NCBI GenBank assembly: GCA_037447655.1
Contig: JBBHKE010002134.1
Span: forward strand, 1 to 21,164
Reading direction: 5' to 3'
From: Zygnema cylindricum
Taxonomy: Eukaryota; Streptophyta; Zygnematophyceae; Zygnematales; Zygnemataceae
DNA length: 21,164 nt
In this document: in pieces, positions 1 to 7,929 of the stretch
Layout: every line of letters begins with the position of its first letter
Numbering within the stretch: position 1 is the first letter of the stretch
Position numbers and translations under genes: made by a program
Notes under the pieces: generated by a model
The model's database searches: none
What the model was told of the DNA's origin: nothing
The model's input: only the letters and a program-made list of their open reading frames with translations

Positions 1-1721
1 CAAACACACTCATGTCATCGACATAAACTGAGACAATCACTAAGTTTTTGTCTTCCCCAATAGTGTAAACTGCTCTATGTGTGTGACATCTCTCAAAGCC
101 CTCTTTTCTCATTTCGGTGTCAAGTTTAATGTTCCAACACCTAGGACTTTGTTTTAGACCATATATAGATTTGTGTAGTTTACACACCATGTGTTCTTTT
201 CCTGGTTCTATCATGCCCTCTAGTTGTTCCATGTAGACATCTTCCTCTAAACCCCCATTAAAAAATGCAGTTCTGATATTTAGTTGATGCATCAGCATTC
301 CCTTTGCTACCCCTAAGGCTATTAAACTTCTGAGACTATTAAACTTCACTACTGGTGAGAAAGTCTCACCGTAATCAACCCTTTTTTTCTTGGGAATACC
401 CTTTAGCAACTAACCTCGCTTTATATCTTTCCACTGACCCATTTGATTTCCTGTTAATCTTAAAGACCCCACAATATTTTTCTCTTCTGGGCGTTCTACT
501 AAGGTCCAAGTTTTGTTTTTGATCAGTGGGTCATATTCTAATTCTATTGCCTTTTTCCATTTATGAGAATTAGAACCCTCCAAAGCTTTATGAAAAGTTT
601 GCGGTTCCCCCTTTGCCGCCATAAAATAATAAGCTAAACCCACATCTTCCATTTTTTCAATGAGCCGTTTTGGGTAAGCACGTATTCGATTAGATACTCT
701 TTGAGGGGATACCTTCAATCTCGATTGTTGAATCGAATTCGGAGAGGTTGTAATTTTCGAAGGTTGTGATGCCGGTAACTTCTCCACTTGTAAAGGTTGA
801 AAGGTTTATGTTCCACCGAGGATGACGGAAGTCTGAGCTGGAATGGAAATCGGCGTCGATGACGAAGGCTCCACTTCATGTTCTCTGCTTGGAGTACAAG
901 GTGTTTGTGGAGACCCACTTTCAAATTCTTCTTGATTGTTAAAGGGAACAGTGACCGTCTGTGGTTCTTCAGACTAAGGGTCAAAACTACCTGTCATATC
1001 GGAACTACTTTCCTTCTCTTCATCTACAGTCACATCTCGACTAACATGAACTTTCCTTGTAACTAGGTCATAAATTTTGTAAGCTTTTCTATTTATGTCA
1101 TAACCTACAAAGACACTAGTCCAACTCTTCTTATCAAATTTCTTTCTATTCTGTGTTGGGATGTGAACAAAGGTTTTGCTTCCAAAAACTCTAAAGTGCT
1201 TAACATTTGGTTTAAAACCTGACCAAGCTTCTTCAGGTGTTATATCTTTTAGAGAAGTACTTGGAGAACGATTCTTTAAATAAACAGTAGTAAGTATAGC
1301 TTCAGCCCATAGGTTTTGACTTAGTTTTGCACTATGTACTAAACAACGTGCAATTTCAACCAAAGTTTGGTTAAGTCTTTCTGAACTCCGTTTTGCTACA
1401 GACTATAAGCTATTGTAAATTCTTGTTGTATCCCCCAAACTTTGCAGTTTTTTTTAAAAGCATTGGAGGTATATTCCCCACCATTATCTGACCTTAAAAT
1501 TTGAATCCGTTCACCTGCCTGGTTCTCTACCATGGTTTTGAACTCTCTGAATTTCTCAAGGGCTTCTCCTTTGGATTTCATAAAATACACCCATACTTTT
1601 CTAGTGCACTCATCCGTAAACGTGATGAAAATTCTAGAACCTCTAGGACTTAAGGGGTGAGGACCACTCAAGTTAGAATGAATAAGCTCTTGCTTCCTTC
1701 TATGTTTCGGTTCATCATCTT
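1..1721 (-). pseudogene. Host Ty1/copia element, 3' half: integrase core to reverse transcriptase (broken)
   Basis: This is decayed copia pol, read on the minus strand. From 1721 downwards come the integrase core, with IHSNL where HSDL is expected (codon 1674-1672, first catalytic Asp now Asn), then RSDNGGEY with the second Asp intact near 1480. A frameshift and a stop fall around 1390 near the third acidic residue, whose Glu can still be read in the shifted frame. The integrase C-terminal part (FRVFGSKTFV) lies near 1180. The reverse transcriptase starts near 600, with RYKARLVAKG near 410, frameshifts near 470 and 385, LNIRTAF near 280 (catalytic Asp now Asn, codon 280-278), YGLKQSPR near 160 and YVDDM at about 24-10. 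RNase H and the 3' LTR lie outside the window. It continues the half at 7925-9364, from which the guest element separates it. It is a relic with no intact function. Confidence 0.93.
1717..1721. repeat. Left target-site duplication of guest retrotransposon (ATCTT)
   Basis: ATCTT directly precedes the TGTTGAAAAG start of the 5' LTR and is repeated exactly after the 3' LTR at 7925-7929. Five bases is the usual copia duplication length. Joining the flanks across one ATCTT restores a plausible pol reading from the zinc domain (RRLPF) into NKDDEP and the integrase core. Confidence 0.93.
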
Positions 1722-1876
1722 TGTTGAAAAGAGGTAATTAATAGTTCACTTCCCTATTTTACTTTTGATTTAAAGAAAGAGAGTGAGGATCAAAGGCGCG
1801 CCATGGCTGCCGCAATATTTAGAAAGTGGCAATTTTTAAAGTAATGGGTATTTTGCTAAAATGATGCCTAAGTCTA

Positions 1877-1938
1877 GATTTGAACCTGCGACCTCTAGAT
1901 TCTCTGATGCCTAACGCCTTGACCATTAAGGCGTTACG
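1877..1938 (-). other. tRNA-like A-box/B-box block inside the LTR (antisense)
   Basis: On the minus strand, GGTTCAAATC (1886-1877) matches the Pol III B box and TAATGGTCAAGG resembles an A box. The two are about 40 nt apart with a GAGGTCGCAG variable-loop-like stretch between them. A perfect 8-bp stem (1913-1920 with 1928-1935) takes the D-arm position. The T stem does not pair and I could not draw a full cloverleaf, so this is not called a tRNA gene. It may be a captured tRNA or SINE head. The 3' LTR has the same block at 7192-7253. Confidence 0.45.
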
Positions 1939-1946
1939 AAACGATA

Positions 1947-1952
1947 CACGTG
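1947..1952 (+). promoter_or_regulatory. G-box core CACGTG with TGACG overlap in U3
   Basis: CACGTGACG combines a G-box/ABRE core with a TGACG (as-1-like) motif, about 325 bp upstream of the TATA motif. It is conserved at 7262-7267 in the other LTR. These motifs are known bZIP/bHLH targets in plants; a regulatory role here is inference. Confidence 0.4.
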
Positions 1953-2132
1953 ACGGGTTTCATAAATATCTAAATATTAACGCAACAACTAATTAACAGC
2001 AAACTAACCAAAAGGAGCAATTCCTGCATGTACGCGAATCTGAACCGTGTAAAATATGTTTTGACCGGACGGCCTGCATTATAGCCGCCATGCGAAGTGA
2101 GCTTTTGGCGGCATACGGAGATAGCGTCACGC

Positions 2133-2150
2133 GGTGCCACGTGGCGCCAC
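2133..2150 (+). promoter_or_regulatory. Palindromic G-box in U3 (CACGTG core at 2138-2143)
   Basis: GGTGCCACGTGGCGCC is a near-perfect palindrome around CACGTG and overlaps a second perfect palindrome, GTGGCGCCAC (2141-2150). It lies about 130 bp upstream of the TATA motif and is conserved at 7448-7465 in the 3' LTR. The palindromic setting suggests a dimeric bZIP/bHLH site; no expression evidence is available. Confidence 0.45.
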
Positions 2151-2226
2151 ATTATTTGATACTGGAGAAGATGGGAGGAGGAACCATGGCTTTCGATATG
2201 ACAAGTGTCACCTTGTAGACCTTGTC

Positions 2227-2264
2227 GTACAATGGTCGTACAATAAGTACATCGTCCATTGTAC
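2227..2264 (+). repeat. 9-bp inverted repeat just upstream of the LTR TATA motif
   Basis: GTACAATGG (2227-2235) and CCATTGTAC (2256-2264) are perfect inverted copies separated by 20 bp. A partial third copy, GTACAAT, sits at 2238-2244. The same arrangement is at 7542-7579 in the other LTR. It ends about 10 bp before the TATA motif, so it may be a promoter-proximal protein site or a hairpin. Confidence 0.5.
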
Positions 2265-2274
2265 CTTCTTGTAC

Positions 2275-2280
2275 TATATA
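2275..2280 (+). promoter_or_regulatory. TATA motif of guest 5' LTR
   Basis: The TATATA here corresponds to TATATATA at 7587-7594 in the 3' LTR. Its position, about 340 bp before the LTR end, leaves an R-U5 of roughly 300 bp, reasonable for a copia LTR. Confidence 0.55.
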
Positions 2281-2613
2281 GTGTTTCTATTGGACTAGGG
2301 TTTAGTAGTAGGTAGTCGTGAGTAGGCAGACCAAGACTTAGTAAAATTTAGGTACCTCTCTCTCTAAAGAGAGCTGTAACTATAAAGGTCATCTTTGACC
2401 AACACCATAAACTTACTGCTCAGGTGAGCAAATTTAGTGATTCTTTTTGCGTTTGACTCACGGGACTCTTCTCATCACAAGGGTGAGAGGGGTTAGAATA
2501 TTTGTGTGCCTAGGCGGCACTTATTCAGCCGGAAAGTAGAAGGGGAAAATATTATCCTAGAGGCTTTACATAGGCTGCTCATTCTGTGGGTCAATGGAGA
2601 CGATAGAATTTCA

Positions 2614-2627
2614 GTTATGGGCCCACC
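2614..2627 (+). other. Primer binding site, half-tRNA(iMet) type
   Basis: GTTATGGGCCCACC abuts the LTR end (TTTCA) with no spacer. It is complementary to the anticodon arm of eukaryotic initiator tRNA-Met (GGGCCCAUAAC is near-universal; the plant form, recalled from memory, gives 14 matching bases). Its first base pairs with tRNA position 39, where the Drosophila copia primer, a 39-nt 5' half of tRNA-iMet, ends. The usual plant site TGGTATCAGAGC is absent. The ATG at 2617-2619 is complementary to the CAU anticodon and starts gag. Confidence 0.85.
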
Positions 2628-3804
2628 CTCTAGGGTGCCCATATTTGATGGATCAAACTTTCTTTATTGGGAAATGATGATGGAGGGAGAACTATTTGAG
2701 AAGCATTTATGGGGCATAGTGTCTGGACAAATTCAATGCCCACCTCCACCTGGGTTTGGAGGGACACATTTTTTTGGCAACTCCGCCTCTACAGTTGGTA
2801 GAACAGCTTCCACCATCACCGAGGATAAAGATGAGGAAGGAGAGGAGATTGTCATGGAAGGAGAAAAGGGAGGAGTTGCAACTCAAGTGACAGCATTGCC
2901 GAAGGTGATACCAGCAGCAGCACCACCAAAAACGGCGACAAGGGTTCAGACCGAAAGATTAGAGTGTGAAAAGTGGAACTACAAAGACAAGGTTGCTAAG
3001 CTCTTAATTCTTAAAAGTGTAGCAAAGAGCATTGCCATTCCCTTTATGCATGTCAAATCTTCATCTCAGATTTGGATATCACTAGTTAACAAATATAAGA
3101 GTGGATCATTGCAGCAACAACAGCTGGCTGAAAATAAGATTACAACTTATACTTATAAAATAGCAAGTATGAATAATTATTGCAATGATTTAGGAGCATT
3201 ATTTGGAGAGTAAGAGAGTGCTGGTAACTCATGGTCCGAGAGACAAAGAGTGAACACATTAATGATGAAACTACATGAAGAGTATGAGAATATCATTAAC
3301 CGATTGCAAAACATGGGAGATAGCAATAAGAATTGGGATGATATAGTTGGAATGATTTAAGTGAAAGAAAGCACCATTGAGCTTAGGAGAGGGAGTCCAA
3401 GTGTTGAAGCATTGGCTGCAGGAGCTTATTGGCGGAAGCGTGATGAGGAGAGAGGGAAAGATCCCTATCGAAACTTTGGTGGAAGAGGAGAAGGAGGTGG
3501 CAGATTTGATAGACAGGGGAGAGGAACTTCTCGAGAAGGATTATATCACTTCTGCAAGAAACCGGGACACTATTTAAGAGATTGTGTCAAACTTGCAGAT
3601 CTTCGACTGAAAGATGGTCATGGAACCTCAAGGGATGGAGGAAAGAAAAAGGCTTTCCTGACTCAAGTTCATGATGAGGAAATGGAAGGAAAAACTGAAC
3701 CTGAAGAGGAGCTTGAGGAGCTTCTCCTTAATCCGAAAAACACTGAAAAACATGTTGACATTCCACGGAGACAAAAGTGTGCTTTCGGAGGTAAAAGGGA
3801 TCCA
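2617..3804 (+). pseudogene. Guest gag (nucleocapsid) region, two internal stops
   Basis: The first in-frame ATG (2617) lies inside the primer site in a good context (G at -3, G at +4). An open frame reaches upstream into the LTR, but only from a GTG and with LTR-derived sequence, so I reject that start. The product begins MGPPSRVPIFDGSNFLYW; FDGSN..YW is the typical copia gag N-terminal motif. In-frame stops are TAA at 3211 and TAA at 3358, with recognisable gag sequence on both sides. A Gly/Arg-rich stretch (3475-3540) precedes the zinc knuckle near 3542-3580, which reads YHFCKKPGHYLRDC: the first Cys of CX2CX4HX4C is Tyr. The same frame runs on into protease, so gag and pol were one polyprotein frame. 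Confidence 0.9.
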
Positions 3805-4200
3805 CCCACGGATGGGTGGATCATAGACTGAGGGGCTTCAATGCATATGTGCAAAGATAAGTGGTGGTTCACTAAATTGAGAAAGATCCCAACAGTTGAG
3901 ATAGAGTACGGAGATGGTAGAGTAGAAACCACAAATCTTGTTGGAACTGTTGACTTTATGGTTCTAGTTGATGGAAAGGCCTCAATTGTAACACTCTCAG
4001 ACGTTCTTTACATTCCACAGCTTAGCAAGAACCTAGTCTCAACAGCTTTCCTAGATGAAAAGGAGTTTGAAACACGAACTAGGAAAGGAATCTTTACAGC
4101 AAGCTTTGATAATGAGGTTTATTTCATAGATGAGTTGGGCAGTCAAGGAATGTTCATAATTGTTCTTTGCAATGAAAAGAGTGTTCTCTACTCGTTAGCA
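3805..4200 (+). pseudogene. Guest aspartic protease domain, stop in the active site
   Basis: DGWIID is followed by TGA (3829-3831) and then GASMHMC. The copia protease active site is D-S/T-G-A, so the stop replaces the active-site Ser next to the catalytic Asp. Downstream DVLYIPQLSKNLVS (near 3998-4040) is the conserved end of the copia protease region. Frame 1 is otherwise continuous with gag and with integrase. Confidence 0.88.
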
Positions 4201-5160
4201 AGTGAGATGATGCTTTGGCATAAAAGGTTGGGGCATGTGCATCTAGATAGATTAAAAAAAATGAAGAAAAAGGGAATAGTGGAGGGTATTACTTTTGAGG
4301 ATGATGAGACCTTTGATGATTGTAGTGGATGTGCCCAAGGGAAGATTCATAGACTTCCATTTCCAAAGGCAACCACATTTAGGAGAGAGAAAGTATTAGA
4401 TATAGTTCACACTGATGTTTGGGGACATGCTAGGTATGCTTCACATGGGGGGAAGAGATGGATGTTAACTATCACAGATGATTGGTCTCGATACACGAAG
4501 GTATACTTTCTCAAACATAAGTCAGAGGTATTAAGATGTTTCAAAGAGTATAAAGTATGGAGTGAAAGCTACATGAAACCTCAATAAAAGAGATAAGAAG
4601 TGATAATGGGAAAGAATACACCTCAAGGGAATTTGAAGAATATCTTAAAGAAGAAGGAATTCATCATGAGAAAACAATTCCCTATAATCCGGAACAAAAT
4701 GGAGTAGCAGAAAAAGTGAATAGAATTTAGAAGATATATCCAGAAGTATGTTAAGTGACAAGAGGATAGGGCTGCAGTTTTGGGCTGAGTCTATGAACTA
4801 TGCCAACTTCATCAAAAATAGAGTCCTAACTTCAGCAAATAAATAGGAAACTCCGTATGAGAGGTGGACAGGAAGAAAGCCTGATTTGTCTAGTTTGAGT
4901 GTTCGGAAGTCAAGTTTATAGTTTAGATTCCGATAAGACTAAATGGAAGTTAGAGGGAAGAGGGAAACCAGGATATCTTGTAGGATATGATGAGAGCACA
5001 AAAGGATACCGAGTGAACGACTTGAAAAAGAGAGATATAATTCTGGAAAAACACATAGTGGTGATGAATGAAGAGAAGTCCATTGATCCATTCAAATATA
5101 ATAAGGAAGTCAAAATCAGATTTGAAACGGATCAATTTTCTGACTTTGACTTTGAAAATG
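4201..5160 (+). pseudogene. Guest integrase (zinc domain, DDE core, C-terminal domain), frameshifted
   Basis: The HHCC zinc domain reads WHKRLGHVH...CSGCAQGK (4217-4340). The first catalytic Asp is in VHTDVWG (near 4410). A frameshift near 4580 leads to RSDNGKEY (second Asp, near 4600) and NPEQNGVAEK (catalytic Glu, near 4710). More damage follows: TAG at 4728, a shift at about 4727, TAG at 4844 and a shift near 4899, where VFGSQVYSLD opens the C-terminal domain. The three catalytic acids can be read but no frame joins them. An acidic/basic linker (about 5100-5420) leads to reverse transcriptase. Confidence 0.9.
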
Positions 5161-5429
5161 AAGAGAAAGGAGATGGAGAAAAAGGAAAATCTGCAGACCT
5201 ACCAAAGGAGAAAGAGGAAAAGACAACATCCGAGGCAACGCCACAATACCAAGTGGAAACCGATGAGGAACTTGATAGGACACCGGAATTGCAAGATAGG
5301 GGAGCTGAAAATCTCCCAAAACGAACCCCAAGGATGCCTTCCATACCGGCGTCCGATTTTGAAGGGGGAAGAAGAAGTAGCAAACGACTTCGAAAAAGAC
5401 AAGAAAATAACCAACTCACAAAGATGTCT

Positions 5430-6440
5430 CAGCCAGATGAACCTCAAACATACTTAGAGGCCATAAACACTCCAGAAAGTAGCCGGTGGATCACAGCTAT
5501 AAATGAAGAAATGGCCTCTATCATGGAAGCCAATACATGGGAGCTGGTAGATTGTCCACCGGACCGAAAACCGATTGGATGTAAGTGGGTTTTTAAACTT
5601 AAATTAAACCCACATAATACCATTGAGAGGTACAAAGCTAGGTTAGTTGCAAAAGGTTGTACTCAAAAAGAGGGGATACACTACAAAGAAACCTTTGCAC
5701 CTGTAGTCAGATTTCCTTCTGTTACAATCCTTTTAAGTATAGCCGCAGCGGAGGATATGGAAATCCACTAGATGGATATTAAAACAACCTTTTTGCACGG
5801 AGAGTTGGAAGAAGAAATTTACATGAGGCAACTTGAAGGATTTGTGGAAAGTGGGGAAGAAAACAAAGTTTGCAAACTGATAAAGTCACTCTATGGGCTT
5901 AAGCAAGCCCCGCGACTGTGGAATATAAAGATAGACGAATTTCTGACCGGTTTGGGGTATATCAGAATTAGTTCAGATCACTCTATATTTTTATTTGAGG
6001 ATGAGAATAGAGTGATATTTATTGCTATTTATATGGATGATTTGTTGGTCTTAAAGAAAACCTTAGATAAAATTAACTAACTTAAACGGGATCTTAGAAG
6101 CAGTTTTGATATGAAAGATCTCGGCGAAGCAAAGTACATTTTGGGAATTCAAATGGAGAGAGATAGAGGGTATAGAATTATAAGACTCACTCAAAAAGAA
6201 GCAATCGGTAATATGATAGAAAAATTTCAGATGGAAAAAGCAAACGGATGAACTACTCCTATGGATTTCAAGAAAGTGTATGAGGGGAGTGAAGAAAGAG
6301 GAATATTGATAATTTAAGATGAGATGGATGAGATAAAAAGAAAATTTATGGAAAATATCCCTTATCAGCAGATTGTAGGTAGTTTGATTTATTTTATGAA
6401 CTGTACCCGTCTGGATATAGCTGCAGTTGTAGGTGTCCTT
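5430..6440 (+). pseudogene. Guest reverse transcriptase, several stops
   Basis: The domain starts around DEPQTYLEAI (5438). GCKWVFKLK and RYKARLVAKG follow near 5578-5655. TAG at 5769 lies between MEIH and MDIKTTF, where related proteins have Gln, so CAG-to-TAG is likely. The catalytic Asp of MDIKTTF is intact, as are YGLKQAPR (near 5895) and YMDDLL (near 6031-6048). Further in-frame stops are TAA 6078, TGA 6249 and TAA 6315. All of this is in frame 3; near 6470-6490 it shifts to frame 2 for RNase H. Confidence 0.92.
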
Positions 6441-6469
6441 AGCAAAAATCTAAATGAACCAAGAAAGAG

Positions 6470-7024
6470 AGACCGAAGGCTGCCAAAAGGGTGATGAGGC
6501 ATCTGGTGGGGACAAGGGAATTATGGTTGCATTTGGGATGGGAGCACACTGACATCACCACTTGGAGTGATGCTAGTTTGTGGAGATGTGCCTTTAAGGT
6601 GGTGACGACTAGATATGTGTTGCAAATTGGATCCGGTGCATGTTGTTGGAGTAGCAAGCAACAAAAAGTAGTTGCTCAGTCCACTATGGAGGCTTAATAC
6701 ATGGCTTCTTGTGCTACCACCAAAGAATTAATGTGGGTTAAATCTCTTCTTGAAGAACTTGGGTTCATGAAGTCTGGAACTCAAAATGTTTTTTGTGATA
6801 ATCAAGTTGCTATCTCTATTGCAACTAATCCCAAACATCACTTCAAAGCCAAGCATATAGATATTAGACTAAGCTTTTTCAAAGAGAAGGTAGAAAATAA
6901 AATTATTAAACTGGTTCATAAAACTGATAGAGAAATGATTGAAGACATGATGACAAAAGCAGTGCCTTCCCCTAAGTTGATTTATTGTAGAGAAAACTGT
7001 GGATTAAAATTGAAAAGTGACTAG
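6470..7024 (+). pseudogene. Guest RNase H and 3' end of pol, one stop
   Basis: This is copia-type RNase H. WSDASL (first Asp, near 6560) is followed by CCWSSKQQKVVAQSTMEA and then TAA (6695-6697), where EAEY is expected, so GAA became TAA. FCDNQVAISIATNP (near 6790-6835) holds the third acidic residue, and KHIDIR is the conserved C-terminal motif. The frame ends with TAG at 7022-7024, six bases before the purine tract, as in intact copia elements. Confidence 0.9.
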
Positions 7025-7029
7025 GAATT

Positions 7030-7037
7030 AAGGGGAG
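7030..7037 (+). other. Polypurine tract of guest element
   Basis: AAGGGGAG lies directly before the TGTTC start of the 3' LTR, the expected place for the plus-strand primer. It fixes the LTR start at 7038. Confidence 0.88.
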
Positions 7038-7191
7038 TGTTCAAAAGAGGCAATTAATAGTTCACTTCCCTATTTTACTTTTGCTTAAAGAAAGAGAGTG
7101 AGGATCAAAGGCGCGCCATGGCTGCTGCAATATTTTGAAAGTGGCAGTTTTTTAAGTAAAGGGTATTTTGCTAAAATAATGCCTAAGTCTA

Positions 7192-7253
7192 GATTTGAAC
7201 CTGCGACTTCTAAATTCTCTATAGCCTGACGCCTTAACCATTAAGGCGTTACG
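7192..7253 (-). other. tRNA-like A-box/B-box block in the 3' LTR (antisense)
   Basis: This is the second copy of the block at 1877-1938. The B box GGTTCAAATC is unchanged (7201-7192) and the A-box-like part reads TAATGGTTAAGG, slightly closer to consensus than in the 5' LTR. The stem ACGCCTT/AAGGCGT is retained. The T stem is again unpaired. Confidence 0.4.
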
Positions 7254-7261
7254 AAACGACA

Positions 7262-7267
7262 CACGTG
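7262..7267 (+). promoter_or_regulatory. G-box core CACGTG in the 3' LTR U3
   Basis: This is the second copy of the CACGTGACG motif at 1947 of the 5' LTR, unchanged between the LTRs. Confidence 0.4.
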
Positions 7268-7447
7268 ACGGGTTTCATAAATATATAAACATTAACGGAA
7301 TAGCTAATTAACAGCAGACTAACCAAAAGGAGCAATTCCTGCATGTACGCGAATCTGAACCGTGTAAAATATGTTTTGACCGGACGGCCGACGTTATAGC
7401 CGCCACGCGAAGTGAGCTTTTGGCGGCATACCGAGATATCGTCACGC

Positions 7448-7465
7448 GGTGCCACGTGGCGCCAC
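7448..7465 (+). promoter_or_regulatory. Palindromic G-box in the 3' LTR U3 (core 7453-7458)
   Basis: GGTGCCACGTGGCGCC is identical to the copy at 2133 although the surrounding LTR has diverged. Confidence 0.42.
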
Positions 7466-7541
7466 ATTATTTGATACCGGAGAACATGAGAGGAGGAACC
7501 ATGGTTTCCGATTTGATAGGTGTCACCATGTAGACCTTGTC

Positions 7542-7579
7542 GTACAATGGTCGTACAATAAGTACATCGTCCATTGTAC
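7542..7579 (+). repeat. 9-bp inverted repeat upstream of the 3' LTR TATA motif
   Basis: GTACAATGG (7542-7550) and CCATTGTAC (7571-7579) match the pair at 2227-2264. Both arms are unchanged. Confidence 0.5.
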
Positions 7580-7586
7580 CTTCTTG

Positions 7587-7594
7587 TATATATA
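7587..7594 (+). promoter_or_regulatory. TATA motif of guest 3' LTR
   Basis: TATATATA matches the 2275-2280 position of the 5' LTR. Any transcript from here would read rightwards into host sequence that is antisense to the host gag. Confidence 0.5.
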
Positions 7595-7924
7595 GTGTTC
7601 CTATTGGACTAGGGTTTAGTAGTAGGTAGTCGTGAGTAGGCAGACCAAGACTTAGTAAAATTTAGGTACTTGTCTCTCTAAGAGAGCTTGTAACTATAAA
7701 GGTCATCTTTGACCAACCATAACTTACTGCTCAAGTGAGCAAATTCAGTGATTCTTTTTGCGTTTGACTCAGGGGAGTCTTGTTCTTACAGGGGTGGGAG
7801 TGGTTAGAATATTTGTGTGCCTGGGTGGCGCTTATTCAGCGGGAAAGTAGAAGGGGCAAATATTATCCAAGAGGCTTTACATAGGCTGCTCATTCTGTGG
7901 GTCAATGAAGACCACATAATTTCA

Positions 7925-7929
7925 ATCTT
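7925..7929. repeat. Right target-site duplication of guest retrotransposon (ATCTT)
   Basis: This exact copy of 1717-1721 directly follows the terminal CA of the 3' LTR. Confidence 0.93.

Larger units (their letters stand above)
1722..2613 (+). repeat. 5' LTR of guest copia element
   Basis: This 892-bp LTR starts TGTTG and ends TTTCA. It aligns along its whole length with 7038-7924, with scattered substitutions and small indels. It holds an antisense tRNA-like block (1877-1938), two G-box cores (1947-1952, 2138-2143), a CCGCCA/TGGCGG stem near 2083-2112, a GTACAATGG inverted repeat (2227-2264) and a TATA motif (2275-2280). Transcription probably starts around 2300-2310, which is inference. 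No open frame in the LTR looks coding. Confidence 0.95.
1722..7924 (+). mobile_element. Guest Ty1/copia LTR retrotransposon, structurally complete, coding region dead
   Basis: This 6203-bp element has a 5' LTR (1722-2613), primer binding site (2614-2627), gag-protease-integrase-RT-RNase H (2617-7024, copia order), purine tract (7030-7037) and 3' LTR (7038-7924), flanked by ATCTT duplications. Integrase preceding reverse transcriptase places it in Ty1/copia (Pseudoviridae type). It inserted into the pol gene of an older copia element lying in the opposite orientation. The LTRs differ by roughly 5-10% by eye, so the insertion is not recent. At least nine in-frame stops and several frameshifts make it non-autonomous now. 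Confidence 0.95.
7038..7924 (+). repeat. 3' LTR of guest copia element
   Basis: This 887-bp copy of 1722-2613 runs from TGTTC to TTTCA and is followed by ATCTT. It keeps the tRNA-like block (7192-7253), G-box cores (7262-7267, 7453-7458), the GTACAATGG inverted repeat (7542-7579) and a TATA motif (7587-7594). Inside the element the sequence before the LTR is pol plus purine tract; after it the host gag-pol resumes. Confidence 0.95.

Noticed and set aside
1877-1938. A functional tRNA gene in the LTR
   Set aside because: The T stem does not pair and no complete cloverleaf can be drawn, so only a tRNA-like block is reported.
1970-2152. Minus-strand frame in both LTRs (also 7249-7467)
   Set aside because: It is present in both LTR copies only because the LTR is duplicated; no domain, and it overlaps the U3 control motifs.
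2506-2616. N-terminal extension of guest gag into the LTR
   Set aside because: It has only a GTG start, lies within LTR sequence repeated at the 3' end, and precedes the primer site; the first ATG in frame is 2617.
7804-7924. Tail of the host frame reading through the guest LTR junction
   Set aside because: These codons belong to the 3' LTR; the host pol frame is interrupted at 7925 and resumes at 1721.
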